This document shows, piece by piece, positions 17,677 to 25,424 of a DNA stretch of 36,514 nucleotides. The notes under the pieces were generated by a model. That model had not been told where the DNA came from and did no database searches. It saw nothing but the letters and a program-made list of their open reading frames with translations. The stretch's first letter is position 1. Every line of letters begins with the position of its first letter. Source of the DNA: Streptomyces sp. NBC_01283 (GTDB taxonomy: Bacteria > Actinomycetota > Actinomycetes > Streptomycetales > Streptomycetaceae); contig NZ_CP108432.1 in assembly GCF_041435335.1 (NCBI RefSeq), positions 1 to 36,514 on the forward strand, read 5' to 3'. Made by a program: the position numbers and the translations under genes.

Positions 17677-18717
17677 GTCATCGCCGCCTCTCCGACACGA
17701 CGGTTGCGATCGCCCGGCAGAGCGCGCCCAGCACGAGGCCAGGGGATAGCTGCAGGACCGCACCTGCCCTGCACACCCGAGCGCTGCGCCCGCCTCGCCC
17801 GCCCTCGCCCGCCCCCGCCCGCCCGCCCGCCCGCCCGGAATAGCTGATGCGGCTCGTCCTGGAGTCGGTTCAAGAGTGCTTCGTAGACCTTGGCGATGCC
17901 CAGCGCGCAAACCCCTCCAGGCAGGCTGAGCTGTCGCGCCAAAGGAAGGGAGCGTTGCAGCAGGGCACGGATGTAATCGAGATTGTGCCTGACAAGTGCG
18001 GCCATATGTTCAGGCTTGGCCTCAGACAGCCGATGAGGATTGACGCTGAACCGCATGAGTTCGTCCTGTGGCAGGTAGACGTTGCCCTCTCGTGCGTCTT
18101 CTGTGATGTCGCTCAGGACGTCCATGAGGTGTATCGCCATGCTGAGGGCGATCCCGGCGTCTCGCGCTGCTGCGGACTCACCCCCACCCAGAACGGCGAG
18201 CGTGACGTCAGTGACCGGCGCAGCCCACGCACGGCAAAAACACTCCAGGTCCTCTCGGCAACTGATGACACGGGGCCCAAGGTCGCTCAGGGCCACGTCA
18301 ATCATGTCGCCCAGCGCAGCAAGGGGAACGGGATAGGAAGATGCGGCGTCAGCCAGAGCAACCCATATCGGGGCTGCGCATCTCATCGGCTGCGCGTGCC
18401 GGGCCCGTTAGCTGTTGCAGCTGGCCTCGCAGAACCGACAACCGTGCTGACTTCTCGTCAGGACGCGCCTGCGCATCACCGAGATCGTCGATGCGCCTGA
18501 CGATTGTGAACAGCGCATAGACGGCACGGCGGCGCTCGGACGGGAGCAGCAGTGCCGCACAGGCCATCGGTGCCCCTGTCCTCCAGGTGACCGCCCTGCA
18601 GTGACGTCGCGCAGCGCGGGAACTCCAGTTGCCATGCAACGATCTGGAGGCGAAGTCCGCCCGGAGCCTGGCAACTGTCGATAATGATGTGTTGTCTTCA
18701 CCCTCACTCATAGACAT
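17677..18717 (-). pseudogene. HpnD-like squalene/phytoene synthase, frameshifted
   Basis: The N-terminal frame (from about 18717) contains RRHCRAVTWRTGAPMACAAL, LLPSERRRAVYALFTIVRRI, the first aspartate motif DDLGD, and DEKSARLSVLRGQL. It stops near 18349. The next frame starts around 18386 with WVALADAASSYPVPLAALGD and MIDVALSDLGPR, and carries the second aspartate-rich motif MDVLSDITEDAREGNVYLPQ. It runs into a GGGC repeat tract near 17800-17840. A third frame then supplies the C-terminus (VLQLSPGLVLGALCRAIATV, stop at 17677). Two frameshifts are therefore implied. Members join two farnesyl diphosphates head to head; the N-terminal pattern is closest to presqualene diphosphate synthase HpnD of hopanoid clusters. 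No other hopanoid gene is near. Confidence 0.75.
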
Positions 18718-18975
18718 CGAGAAGCTACGAGGCCAGCGAGGTACCGCTGCTCGCGGATAGAAGGTTTTCACTCCGTACCTGTGGTTTCTAGCGATGCCAC
18801 AACTGTGGCAGTACGCCGTTGAACCCGCAATCGAACTGAGTATCGACACCCTCCCGCACGGTCGAGGCTTGTCAAGTCGCTTATGGAGCAGGCGAGTTCC
18901 CGGAGCGCCCCGACGACTCGACCGCCAGTTGGGAGACGTGACTCGATCGCTGCTGCAGCGGTACAAGGCCAGGCT

Positions 18976-20163
18976 TCAGTGGTGCAGGTTTTGGGAGAGG
19001 TCCCGCATGGCGTCGATGGTTTCCTGCTCGTCTTGCTGTGTGCCGTGGTCGCTGAGTTTCACGATCACGGTGCGCTTGGCCGGATCGACGTAGATGTACT
19101 GGCCGTGGATCCCCACCGCGCTGAAGTCGCCTGTTGCACCGCTGGGATGCCACCACTGGGCGGAGTAGCCCCACCCGTCGGCCATGGTCGCCACGGGGGC
19201 GCTCAGACGGTCGATCCAGGCCTTGGAGACGACCTGGCGGTCACCGGCCCGGCCGTTGTCGAGGACGAGCTGTCCTATCTTGGCGAAGTCACGAGCGGTG
19301 GCGTTCAGGCAGCAGAAGGACTTCTCCACGCCGCCCTCGCTGTCCAGGTTCCAGGTGGCATCGGCTTCGGCGCCCATCGGCTGCCAGATGCGCTCCTGGA
19401 GCAGCGCCGCCACGGATTTGCCCTCCACCCGGTGCAGGATCTGGCCCAGGAGCTGGGTGTCCACGCTGCGGTAGTCGCTCCTGCTGCCCGGGGGGAAGCG
19501 CAGGGTGCGGTTGTCCTTGATGAAGTTCGGCAGGTCGGTGGTGAGGTACATCCGCGGTGTGCCGGACAGAGGTATGCCGCTGTATTCCTCGCTCACGTCG
19601 ATGCCGCTGCTCATGTCCAGCAGGTGCCGCACGCTGATGCGGTCATAGGCGTCGCCCTTTTTGAGTTCGGGCAGCAAGTCCACCAGGAGGTCGTCCTCGT
19701 GCAGGCGTCCTTCAGCGATGGACTGTCCGATCAGCAGGGAGATCACAGACTTCGCGGTGGACCAGGAGGCGTGGCGGGTCTGCGCGTCGACACCGTCGCG
19801 GTACCACTCGTGGGTCAGCTGGCCGTCGCGAAGGACTAAGAAGGCGTTGGTGTGGGTGTCCGCCAGGAATTGCCGGGTGTCCTTGCGCCCGTCCTTCCAC
19901 GCCACGGTGGCAGGCAGGGCTTGCAGTGCCTTCTGCGCGGGTGCCGGTTTGGTGGACGCGTCTACGTTGCGGGCCGGGAAGAGAGTGCCCTGTTGCGAGG
20001 GCGCGGTGTCCGCCAGGCGGATGAGGGAGAAGGGGGAGGGGAGGCTGAGGACTGCCGTCGCTGCCCAGGAGCCAGCGATGAGAACCGTCAGAGCGGTCGG
20101 TACGGCGATGACGGCCCGGCGGTGTCGGCCGAGGAATACGCGCAGGGACGAAGAAGGTGTCAT
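18976..20163 (-). CDS. NylB-like serine hydrolase (beta-lactamase fold)
   Basis: The product is 395 aa from ATG 20163, with GGGAG as ribosome site. One N-terminal hydrophobic segment (AVIAVPTALTVLIAGSWAAT, about 17-36) marks it as membrane-anchored or secreted. The class C/esterase VIII motifs are seen: S135-T-A-K138 in HASWSTAKSVISLL, Y231 in DYRSVDTQLLG, and H353-G in AVGIHGQYIYVDP. SFCCLNATARDFAKIGQLVL is also typical of the 6-aminohexanoate-dimer hydrolase (NylB) group. Members hydrolyse esters or small amides; the natural substrate is unknown. It is divergently transcribed from a TetR regulator with a palindromic operator between them, so it is probably under that repressor's control. 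Confidence 0.88.
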   Translation of the reverse strand: MTPSSSLRVFLGRHRRAVIAVPTALTVLIAGSWAATAVLSLPSPFSLIRLADTAPSQQGTLFPARNVDASTKPAPAQKALQALPATVAWKDGRKDTRQFLADTHTNAFLVLRDGQLTHEWYRDGVDAQTRHASWSTAKSVISLLIGQSIAEGRLHEDDLLVDLLPELKKGDAYDRISVRHLLDMSSGIDVSEEYSGIPLSGTPRMYLTTDLPNFIKDNRTLRFPPGSRSDYRSVDTQLLGQILHRVEGKSVAALLQERIWQPMGAEADATWNLDSEGGVEKSFCCLNATARDFAKIGQLVLDNGRAGDRQVVSKAWIDRLSAPVATMADGWGYSAQWWHPSGATGDFSAVGIHGQYIYVDPAKRTVIVKLSDHGTQQDEQETIDAMRDLSQNLHH

Positions 20164-20185
20164 GGAATCTCCCGAGACATGAATG

Positions 20186-20209
20186 ACGGTCGTTATGAAT
20201 AACGACCGT
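20186..20209. promoter_or_regulatory. probable TetR operator
   Basis: A perfect 10-bp inverted repeat, ACGGTCGTTA (20186-20195) and TAACGACCGT (20200-20209), has a 4-nt spacer, TGAA. It lies 22 bases upstream of the hydrolase ATG and 44 bases upstream of the regulator ATG, inside the 90-base divergent promoter region. Size, symmetry and position fit a TetR-family dimer site that would control both genes. Confidence 0.8.
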
Positions 20210-20253
20210 AATCTATGCTGGTGCCCCAAGCAAACGAAGAGAGAAGGCCCCTG

Positions 20254-20838
20254 ATGCCCCCGGCCCCCGACCACCGCCGTACGGAACTCCTGGATGCCGC
20301 CGTCACCCACCTGACCGAGCACGGCATCGCCAGCCTCTCCCTGCGCCCGCTGGCCAAGGCACTGGGACAGAGCACCTACGTGCTCACCTACCACTTCAAA
20401 GACAAGAGCGGCCTGCTCGCCGCCGTCCTCGACCACCTTGACCAACAGGAACGCAGGGCGCTGCAGACATGGACGTCCCAGGCGCCACCGAGCTCGCCGG
20501 GCGCGGCCATCCTCGCCTTCTGGCACTGGCAGACCAGGCCGGACGCACTGCCGCTCCTCCGCCTCAACTACGAGATCTTCGGGCTGCTGTCGAGCCGACG
20601 CATCAGCGGCCATCACCCGCGCATGATCGAGGACTGGATCGGCTTCATCACTCACCAACTCACGGCATACGGCCAGGAAGCCCAGGCAGCACGCATCGAT
20701 GCCACCCTCATCTCCGCGGCCCTCTCCGGGCTCACTCAGGACTACCTCATCACCGGCGACAGCCCCAGGATCGAGGAGGCTCTGGCCCGCCTGGCCGAAT
20801 TCACCGATGCATCGACGAAGGCGGCTAGCCGCGGGTAG
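20254..20838 (+). CDS. TetR-family transcriptional regulator
   Basis: ATG 20254 gives 194 aa and follows a GAGAGAAGG ribosome site. An upstream in-frame start would place extra residues over the promoter. The N-terminal HTH is typical of TetR: RRTELLDAAVTHLTEHGIAS, LSLRPLAKALGQSTYVLTYH, then FKDKSGLLAAVLDHL. The C-terminal ligand domain includes AILAFWHWQTRPDALPLLRL and IDATLISAALSGLTQDYL. It probably represses the divergent NylB-like hydrolase gene and itself through the inverted repeat at 20186-20209. The inducer is unknown. Confidence 0.92.
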   Translation: MPPAPDHRRTELLDAAVTHLTEHGIASLSLRPLAKALGQSTYVLTYHFKDKSGLLAAVLDHLDQQERRALQTWTSQAPPSSPGAAILAFWHWQTRPDALPLLRLNYEIFGLLSSRRISGHHPRMIEDWIGFITHQLTAYGQEAQAARIDATLISAALSGLTQDYLITGDSPRIEEALARLAEFTDASTKAASRG

Positions 20839-20990
20839 GGGTCAACGTCAAAGAGGATTGACCGCCGCGGAGGCGAGAACGTGGCCTCGAACTTGCTGAT
20901 GGGTTGGGCTAAGTTCCGGACGTAAGAGCGGCCTTCGCCTGACCCTGTGCTCCGTCACAGAGGCATGGGATCAACACGAAGGCCGTAACT

Positions 20991-22410
20991 ATGAGTCCGC
21001 TGCAACACGGCGTCCCGCGGGATGCGTTTGCCGAACTGTCATGCTCCCGGACGGAGCTCTATGCCTGTCTGACCGGCCGGCGCGATGCGCTGTTGGAGCT
21101 GAGTGATGCCCCTGCTGAGCGCGGATGGTCCGGTGAGGACGCTGGTCGAGCTGTCGTTGGAGCCCGAGCATCGGCGCGGTCACGGCGCCTTGTACGGCGG
21201 GCTGAACGGCGGGGATCTGGATGTGGCACGGCTGCGCAGAACGCTGGCAGGACTGCCGCTTCCCCGCACGGCGTCGGGCCGGCTGGTCTTGGCGGTCGAC
21301 GTGAGCAACTGGCTGAGGCCGGCCGCGAATACCAACCCGGATCGGCTGTTCTGCCACACGTACGGTCGTGGCAGGGGCTCGGCCCAGATGATCCCCGGGT
21401 GGCCCTATTCCTTCGTGGCCGCTCTGGAACCGGGGCGAACCTCGTGGCCTGCCCTGCTGGACGTGGTCCGGTTGTGTCCGTGGGACGACGCGATCGCCGT
21501 CACCGACGCCCAGGTCCGGGACGTTTTTCAGCGGCTGTATGTGACAGGCCAGTGGCAGATCGGTGACCCGCCCGTCCTGGTCGTCGTCGATGCCGGCTAT
21601 GACGTGACCCATCTGGCTTTCCTGCTCGCGGACCTGCCCGTGGAACTGCTGGGCCGGATGCGTTCCTGTACTTCCCGCCCCCGCCGCAGCCGGCGGGCAA
21701 ACGTGGGCGCAAGCCCAAGCGCGGGGCGGAGTTCGCGTTCGAGGTTGTGGCCACTCAACCGGTCCCGTCGGTCACCACGGTGACCGCCACCACTCACTAC
21801 GGGAAGGCCGTCGCCACTGCCTGGGACCGCCTGCACCCGCTACTGGTCCGGCGCTCGGCCTGGGGCGACCACCCCGAAGGAGACCTGCCGGTCATCGAAG
21901 GCACCGTCATCCGTCTTCAGGTCGACCACCTCCGCGGAGACCGCAGCCCCAGGCCGGTCTGGCTGTGGTGGTCGGCCACCGCCGCCACTGCTGGGATGTG
22001 GGCCGGCTCTGGCAGGCATTCCTACGCAGATTCGACCTTGAGCACACCTTCAGGATGGCTCAAGCAGACGTTGGGGTGGACCGCTCCCAGACTCCGCGAG
22101 CCAACCGCTGGACATGGCTCGTCATCGCAGCCCACACCCAGCTCCGCCTTGCCGGCCCCTCGCAGAAGACCTCCGCAATCCCTGGGAACGGCCCGCCCGC
22201 CGAGGGCGCCTCACACCCGCGCACGTCCGTCGAGGATTTCGCCGCCTCCACAGGAAAACGCCTCAGCCGGCCAGCGCACCGAAACCCACCACCGCGGGCC
22301 CCGGCGGGCCAATCGGGACGAAGAACAAGCACCGCGCGCGCGAGCACCCCGTCGGGAAACAGAACAAACCGAACCTCGCGGGAGCCATCGCAAGCAGCAG
22401 AGCTGCATAA
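20991..22410 (+). pseudogene. Streptomyces DDE transposase (NF041680-like), many frameshifts
   Basis: The full length of the family can be followed but across all three frames. The start is AFAELSCSRTELYACLTGRR from ATG 20991. Another frame gives LVELSLEPEHRRGHGALYGG, LVLAVDVSNWLRPAANTNPD, RGSAQMIPGWPYSFVAALE and DAGYDVTHLAFLLADLPVEL. A further frame gives WDRLHPLLVRRSAWGDHPEG and LPVIEGTVIRLQVDHL. LWQAFLRRFDLEHTFR, LKQTLGWTAPRLREPTA, NRWTWLVIAAHTQLRLA and LTPAHVRRGFRRLHRKTPQP follow, each after a frame change. At least six indels are needed, so the gene is long dead. The family name is from memory of the pattern. A likely left-end sequence (CTAAGTTCCGGACGTAAGAG) lies near 20909; I found no matching right end before the next remnant. 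Confidence 0.75.
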
Positions 22411-22455
22411 ACGCCAAGGGCTCGCACCCGGATGCCGACGAGGCGGTAGGAGCTT

Positions 22456-22683
22456 ATCTGGCACAGTCCTCGTTACCCATAACTGCGCCGCGATGCGCAA
22501 TTACGCCGACACCCACGGCTGGCTCACCATCGTCCAACTCCCCCCCTATGCAACAAACTTGAATCCAGGGAAGGAAGCGTGCCCCCTGCTCCGCAGAAGG
22601 CCACTGGCCAACGTTGCTTCACCGACGACGAACATCTCGACCGCACCCTGCAACGGCGCCTTCCCTGCATCCAGTACTCGTAG
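22456..22683 (+). pseudogene. IS630-family transposase C-terminal remnant
   Basis: The frame reads LVTHNCAAMRNYADTHGWLT, then IVQLPPYATNLNPGKEAC, the DDE-superfamily C-terminal signature (LPxYAxxLNPxE; the catalytic Glu position is K or E here). Near 22610 the coding character moves to another frame, FTDDEHLDRTLQRRLPCIQY, ending in a stop at 22683. N-terminal and central parts are absent. Confidence 0.6.
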
Positions 22684-22859
22684 TCGCTGTCCATGGCGAG
22701 ACACTGATTGCAGCTGATCGTGGCTGTCAGGTCGTCCCGGGCGAGGGCGGCCGGGGCCGTGTTGATGCCGGTGGCGCACAAGTTGACGTGCACCAGAAGG
22801 CGGGCAGCCGGGTCGAGTTCGCCGTTGACCCGCTCAAGTCGGCGTGAGAAGGCGCGCAC
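22680..22859 (-). pseudogene. hypothetical protein fragment
   Basis: From GTG 22859 the minus strand reads RAFSRRLERVNGELDPAARL, LVHVNLCATGINTAPAALAR and DDLTATISCNQCLAMDSDYE, a coherent protein segment. It then runs into the opposite-strand IS630 remnant, where the frame continues without protein-like character. It looks like the 5' part of a gene truncated by the transposon. The family is not recognised. Confidence 0.4.
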
Positions 22860-22913
22860 GCTCAGCGGCTGCTCGTGGGCGTAGCGCCGACAGCTGCGCC
22901 CCTCTCCGAGCCC

Positions 22914-24146
22914 CTACCATCCGTCGGCAGGCCGCTCGCCGACCTCGAGCCGGCGCAGCCTGGCGAGGACGGCCGGGTCCTGGACGTCGAGCCAGTCGAC
23001 GAACTGCCGGAAGGAGACCAGGCGTACGTCCTTCTTCCCGGCCATTCTTTTGAGAGCTTCCTCGACGGCGTCCATATAGATGCCGCCGTTCCACTCCTCG
23101 AAGTGGTTGCCGATGAAGAAGGGGGCACGGTTGGTCTCGTACGCGCGCCGGAAACCGGCGAGATATGCCTGGGTCGCCTGGGTGCGCCAGCCGGGGTAGT
23201 TGTACGAGGGCGCCTGGGTCGAGTTCTTCGACTGGTTGGCCAGGACGTTGTAGTCCATGGACAGGATCTCGTAGCGGTGTCCGGGGAACGGGATCTGCTG
23301 GAGCGGCAGATCCCACACCCCGAGGCGCTTCTCCGGCCACCGCTGTGTTCCGCCGGGTGACGAGGAGTCGTAGCGCCAGCCCCGCTCGCGGGCGACGGGC
23401 AGCAGATTGTTCTGGCCGAGGAGACAGGGCGTGCGCCCGCCGACGAGTTCCTTGTCGTAGTCGAAAGGCAGCGACGCCAGATCGGTCCAGCCGGTGTTCG
23501 TACGCCATTCCTTGACGAACGAGGTGGCCTGGTCGATTTCACTGTGCCATTGCGCGGGCGTCCAATGGGCGACGCTTCCGCTGCCGGTGCAGAAGTGCCC
23601 GTTGAAGTGCGTGCCGATCTCATGGCCCTCAAGCCATGCCCGGCGCACGTACTTCAGCGTCTCCTTGATGTGACCGTCGCTGAGATAGCCGATATCGGAG
23701 GCGCCGACAGCGTTGTTCGGCGGTTCGTAGAGCCGCTTCTTGTATTCGGGAAGGAGATAGAGACCGGAGAGGAAGAACGTCATCTTCGCGTCGTGGTCCT
23801 CGGCCAGCTTCAGGAAACGCGGGAAGAGACCGTTGCCGACCTCGCCCGCACCGTCCCAGGAAAAGATCACGAACTGCGGGGGCGTCTCACCCGGCTGTAA
23901 GGGGACGGGCTCCCCCGGCTGATGCGGCTGCCTCCCCGTGTACGAGGTCGAACCGTCGCCGATCGGCCTCGCCGAGTGTTTGTCGCCGGCCTGTCCGTCC
24001 TCCTCCCGCCCCGCGGGAGGGGGTAATTCCCTGCCGCCGCCTGTGCCGCAGCCCGCGACTCCCAAAGCGGCGGCAGTCCCGACTCCGAGGCCGAGCATTC
24101 CCCTACGACTGATGTCTCGCATTCCATCCCCATCCGTTGCGCCCAT
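22914..24146 (-). CDS. polysaccharide deacetylase lipoprotein
   Basis: The product is 410 aa from ATG 24146, which follows an AGGAAGGG ribosome site. The N-terminus has a twin-arginine signal (ISRRGMLGLGVGTAAALGVA) ending in the lipobox VAGC with Cys33 as lipidation site, so it should be exported folded and anchored outside. The NodB-type domain follows a Pro-rich linker: motif 1 FSWDGAGEVGNG with D98, FFLSGLYLLPEYK, motif 2 GHEIGTHFNGHFC with H180 and H184 as metal ligands, then SLPFDYDKELVGGRTPCLL. Members remove acetyl groups from N-acetylated polysaccharides such as peptidoglycan or chitin-type chains. Motif 1 lacks the paired Asp of TFDDG, so the chemistry may differ. It appears monocistronic. 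Confidence 0.85.
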   Translation of the reverse strand: MGATDGDGMRDISRRGMLGLGVGTAAALGVAGCGTGGGRELPPPAGREEDGQAGDKHSARPIGDGSTSYTGRQPHQPGEPVPLQPGETPPQFVIFSWDGAGEVGNGLFPRFLKLAEDHDAKMTFFLSGLYLLPEYKKRLYEPPNNAVGASDIGYLSDGHIKETLKYVRRAWLEGHEIGTHFNGHFCTGSGSVAHWTPAQWHSEIDQATSFVKEWRTNTGWTDLASLPFDYDKELVGGRTPCLLGQNNLLPVARERGWRYDSSSPGGTQRWPEKRLGVWDLPLQQIPFPGHRYEILSMDYNVLANQSKNSTQAPSYNYPGWRTQATQAYLAGFRRAYETNRAPFFIGNHFEEWNGGIYMDAVEEALKRMAGKKDVRLVSFRQFVDWLDVQDPAVLARLRRLEVGERPADGW

Positions 24147-24166
24147 GGGCCCTTCCTGTTGTATTT

Positions 24167-24180
24167 GTCATGCAAGACGG
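24167..24180 (-). promoter_or_regulatory. motif shared with the response-regulator leader
   Basis: CCGTCTTGCATGAC on the minus strand matches CCGTCTTGCATAAC upstream of the response regulator gene at 13 of 14 positions. It ends 20 bases before the deacetylase ATG. The deacetylase could be a target of the envelope-stress regulator, or both could share a promoter element. This is inference. Confidence 0.35.
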
Positions 24181-24518
24181 GTAGCCCCGGGGAGGACGCG
24201 ACGGACACGCGGGTTCCAACAGGTCGTACATATTTATGATGTTTGCCGAAGAGGAACCCCTCACGACGTGATCACCTGGCATCGGAGTTCAAGGTTCCGA
24301 ACGCCTTATCTGGATTTCACTGGCTTGGCATCCGCGGAAGCTGCCCGAGAGGCAGGCCGCAGATGCCTCCATGAACCCGCCGCTGGCTCACCCCAGGCCG
24401 ACTGTCCGCAAAGACGACAGACAGAGCGTCCTGCTCCAGCGGCGACGGGGCCGAATCGCCGTTGGCCAGTCGAGCAGGCGAATGGCGATCTCGAGACCCC
24501 GTTCCTGCCGGGACGGGC

Positions 24519-24545
24519 GTTCAGTAGTCCGACGGACTACTGAAC
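24519..24545. repeat. 27-bp near-perfect palindrome
   Basis: GTTCAGTAGTCCG (24519-24531) and CGGACTACTGAAC (24533-24545) are exact reverse complements separated by a single A. The near absence of a loop makes it a poor terminator but a good dimer-binding site, cruciform or recombination site. No gene start lies close to it. Confidence 0.8.
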
Positions 24546-24927
24546 ATCCAGCGGTCCGACTGACCCAGCCAGACCACCCGCGTCTCCACCGGCCCTTGCA
24601 GGCCCGAGTCGCCGTCGTCGCCTGCCACCGAGCTGAGCTCCTGGGATCCCCTGTCTACGACGCCCCCCACGCGCGGGCGACCGCACCGGTGTCGAGCCAC
24701 GCGCAACGATGTGCGGCTCGAGTCGCCGGATTCCTGGACAACATCTGAAATGTAGCCATATATGCTTTTGGGATCCTCCCGAGCCGGTGCCATGGCCAGG
24801 TACGGGTGCGGAGCAAGGCGCCGGGATGGGGCAGAGCCGCACTGCACACCGAACGGGTGATAAGGGGGCCGTTGGTGCGTGTGTGGTCCGCTCGCCGTGT
24901 CTTCATCAAGTCTCCTTCGTAGATGCC

Positions 24928-24973
24928 CCGCCCTTGAGGGCGGCGAGGGTGTCAAGTGCGATACGAGTATCGC
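24928..24973. repeat. two hairpins downstream of the TnpB remnant
   Basis: CCGCCC-TTGA-GGGCGG (24928-24943) and GCGATAC-GA-GTATCGC (24958-24973) lie 15 bases apart, just downstream (in minus-strand sense) of the TnpB fragment. Subterminal hairpins are a hallmark of IS200/IS605 ends, and the 3' end of tnpB overlaps the guide (omega) RNA, so these probably belong to the right end of that element. Confidence 0.5.
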
Positions 24974-25039
24974 GAGGGATCTGGGTGACGGGTGACGGCT
25001 GGGGCAATCCGCCTGACCCGCCGCTGCAAGAGCGGAGGC

Positions 25040-25369
25040 CTTCGGATGGGTTCCTGTTTCACCGCGCTGTGCCGGGACTGCTCCCGGTCTTATCTGCGCT
25101 CCGCAGGCAGTTACCGCCAGCCCGGCGGCCTTCTGGATGTTGATTGCCGCGTTTACGCCGTCGATCGTCGCCAGGTCCAGCTGGCCGCTCTCACGCCGAC
25201 GGAAGCCGTTCTTCGCCAAGCGGATGGACTGCCAACTCGCCCGCTTGGACCGAAAGCGTGGCAGCCCGATGCTGGCGCCCTTCCGCTTCCCCGTCGCCGA
25301 GGCGCAGAAGCTCGCGCATGCGGTGTCGAGAACGCCCAGGGCGGACTGCAAGACGTCCACGGACACCTC
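25040..25369 (-). pseudogene. IS200/IS605 TnpB (OrfB) remnant, internally deleted
   Basis: The minus-strand frame begins with an N-terminal TnpB segment: VDVLQSALGVLDTACASFCA, then GKRKGASIGLPRFRSKRASW and SIRLAKNGFR. It passes directly to the C-terminal end, DGVNAAINIQKAAGLAVTAC followed by GAQIRPGAVPAQRGETG. The middle of the protein, including most of the RuvC nuclease core and the zinc finger, is missing. It is therefore catalytically dead. The 5' end is also absent, and the IS256 element begins 55 bases beyond. Confidence 0.65.
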
Positions 25370-25416
25370 AGCCCGCCCAGAAGACGAACCGGCTCCACCC
25401 GGCCCCGCACCCACGG

Positions 25417-25424
25417 GACCTTCG
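25417..25424 (+). repeat. left target-site duplication of the IS256 element
   Basis: GACCTTCG lies directly before the left end of the IS256 element and is repeated exactly at 26829-26836 directly after its right end. Eight bp is a usual duplication length for IS256-family insertion. Confidence 0.8.

Larger units (their letters stand above)
24181..25039. other. intergenic stretch without a supportable gene
   Basis: No convincing gene is present. The left part (24200-24330) is less G+C-rich and could hold promoters. The notable structures are the 27-bp palindrome at 24519-24545 and two hairpins at 24928-24973, each listed separately. Confidence 0.4.

Noticed and set aside
17800..17840. GCCCGCCC repeat considered as a CRISPR or regulatory repeat
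   Set aside because: It is a simple low-complexity tract with no spacers, lying within the broken HpnD-like gene.
18883..19839. 318-codon plus-strand frame
   Set aside because: It is antisense to the NylB-like hydrolase, which carries all expected catalytic motifs.
24150..24330. Exact -10/-35 promoter for the deacetylase gene
   Set aside because: The region is suitably less G+C-rich, but no pair of boxes with proper spacing stood out.
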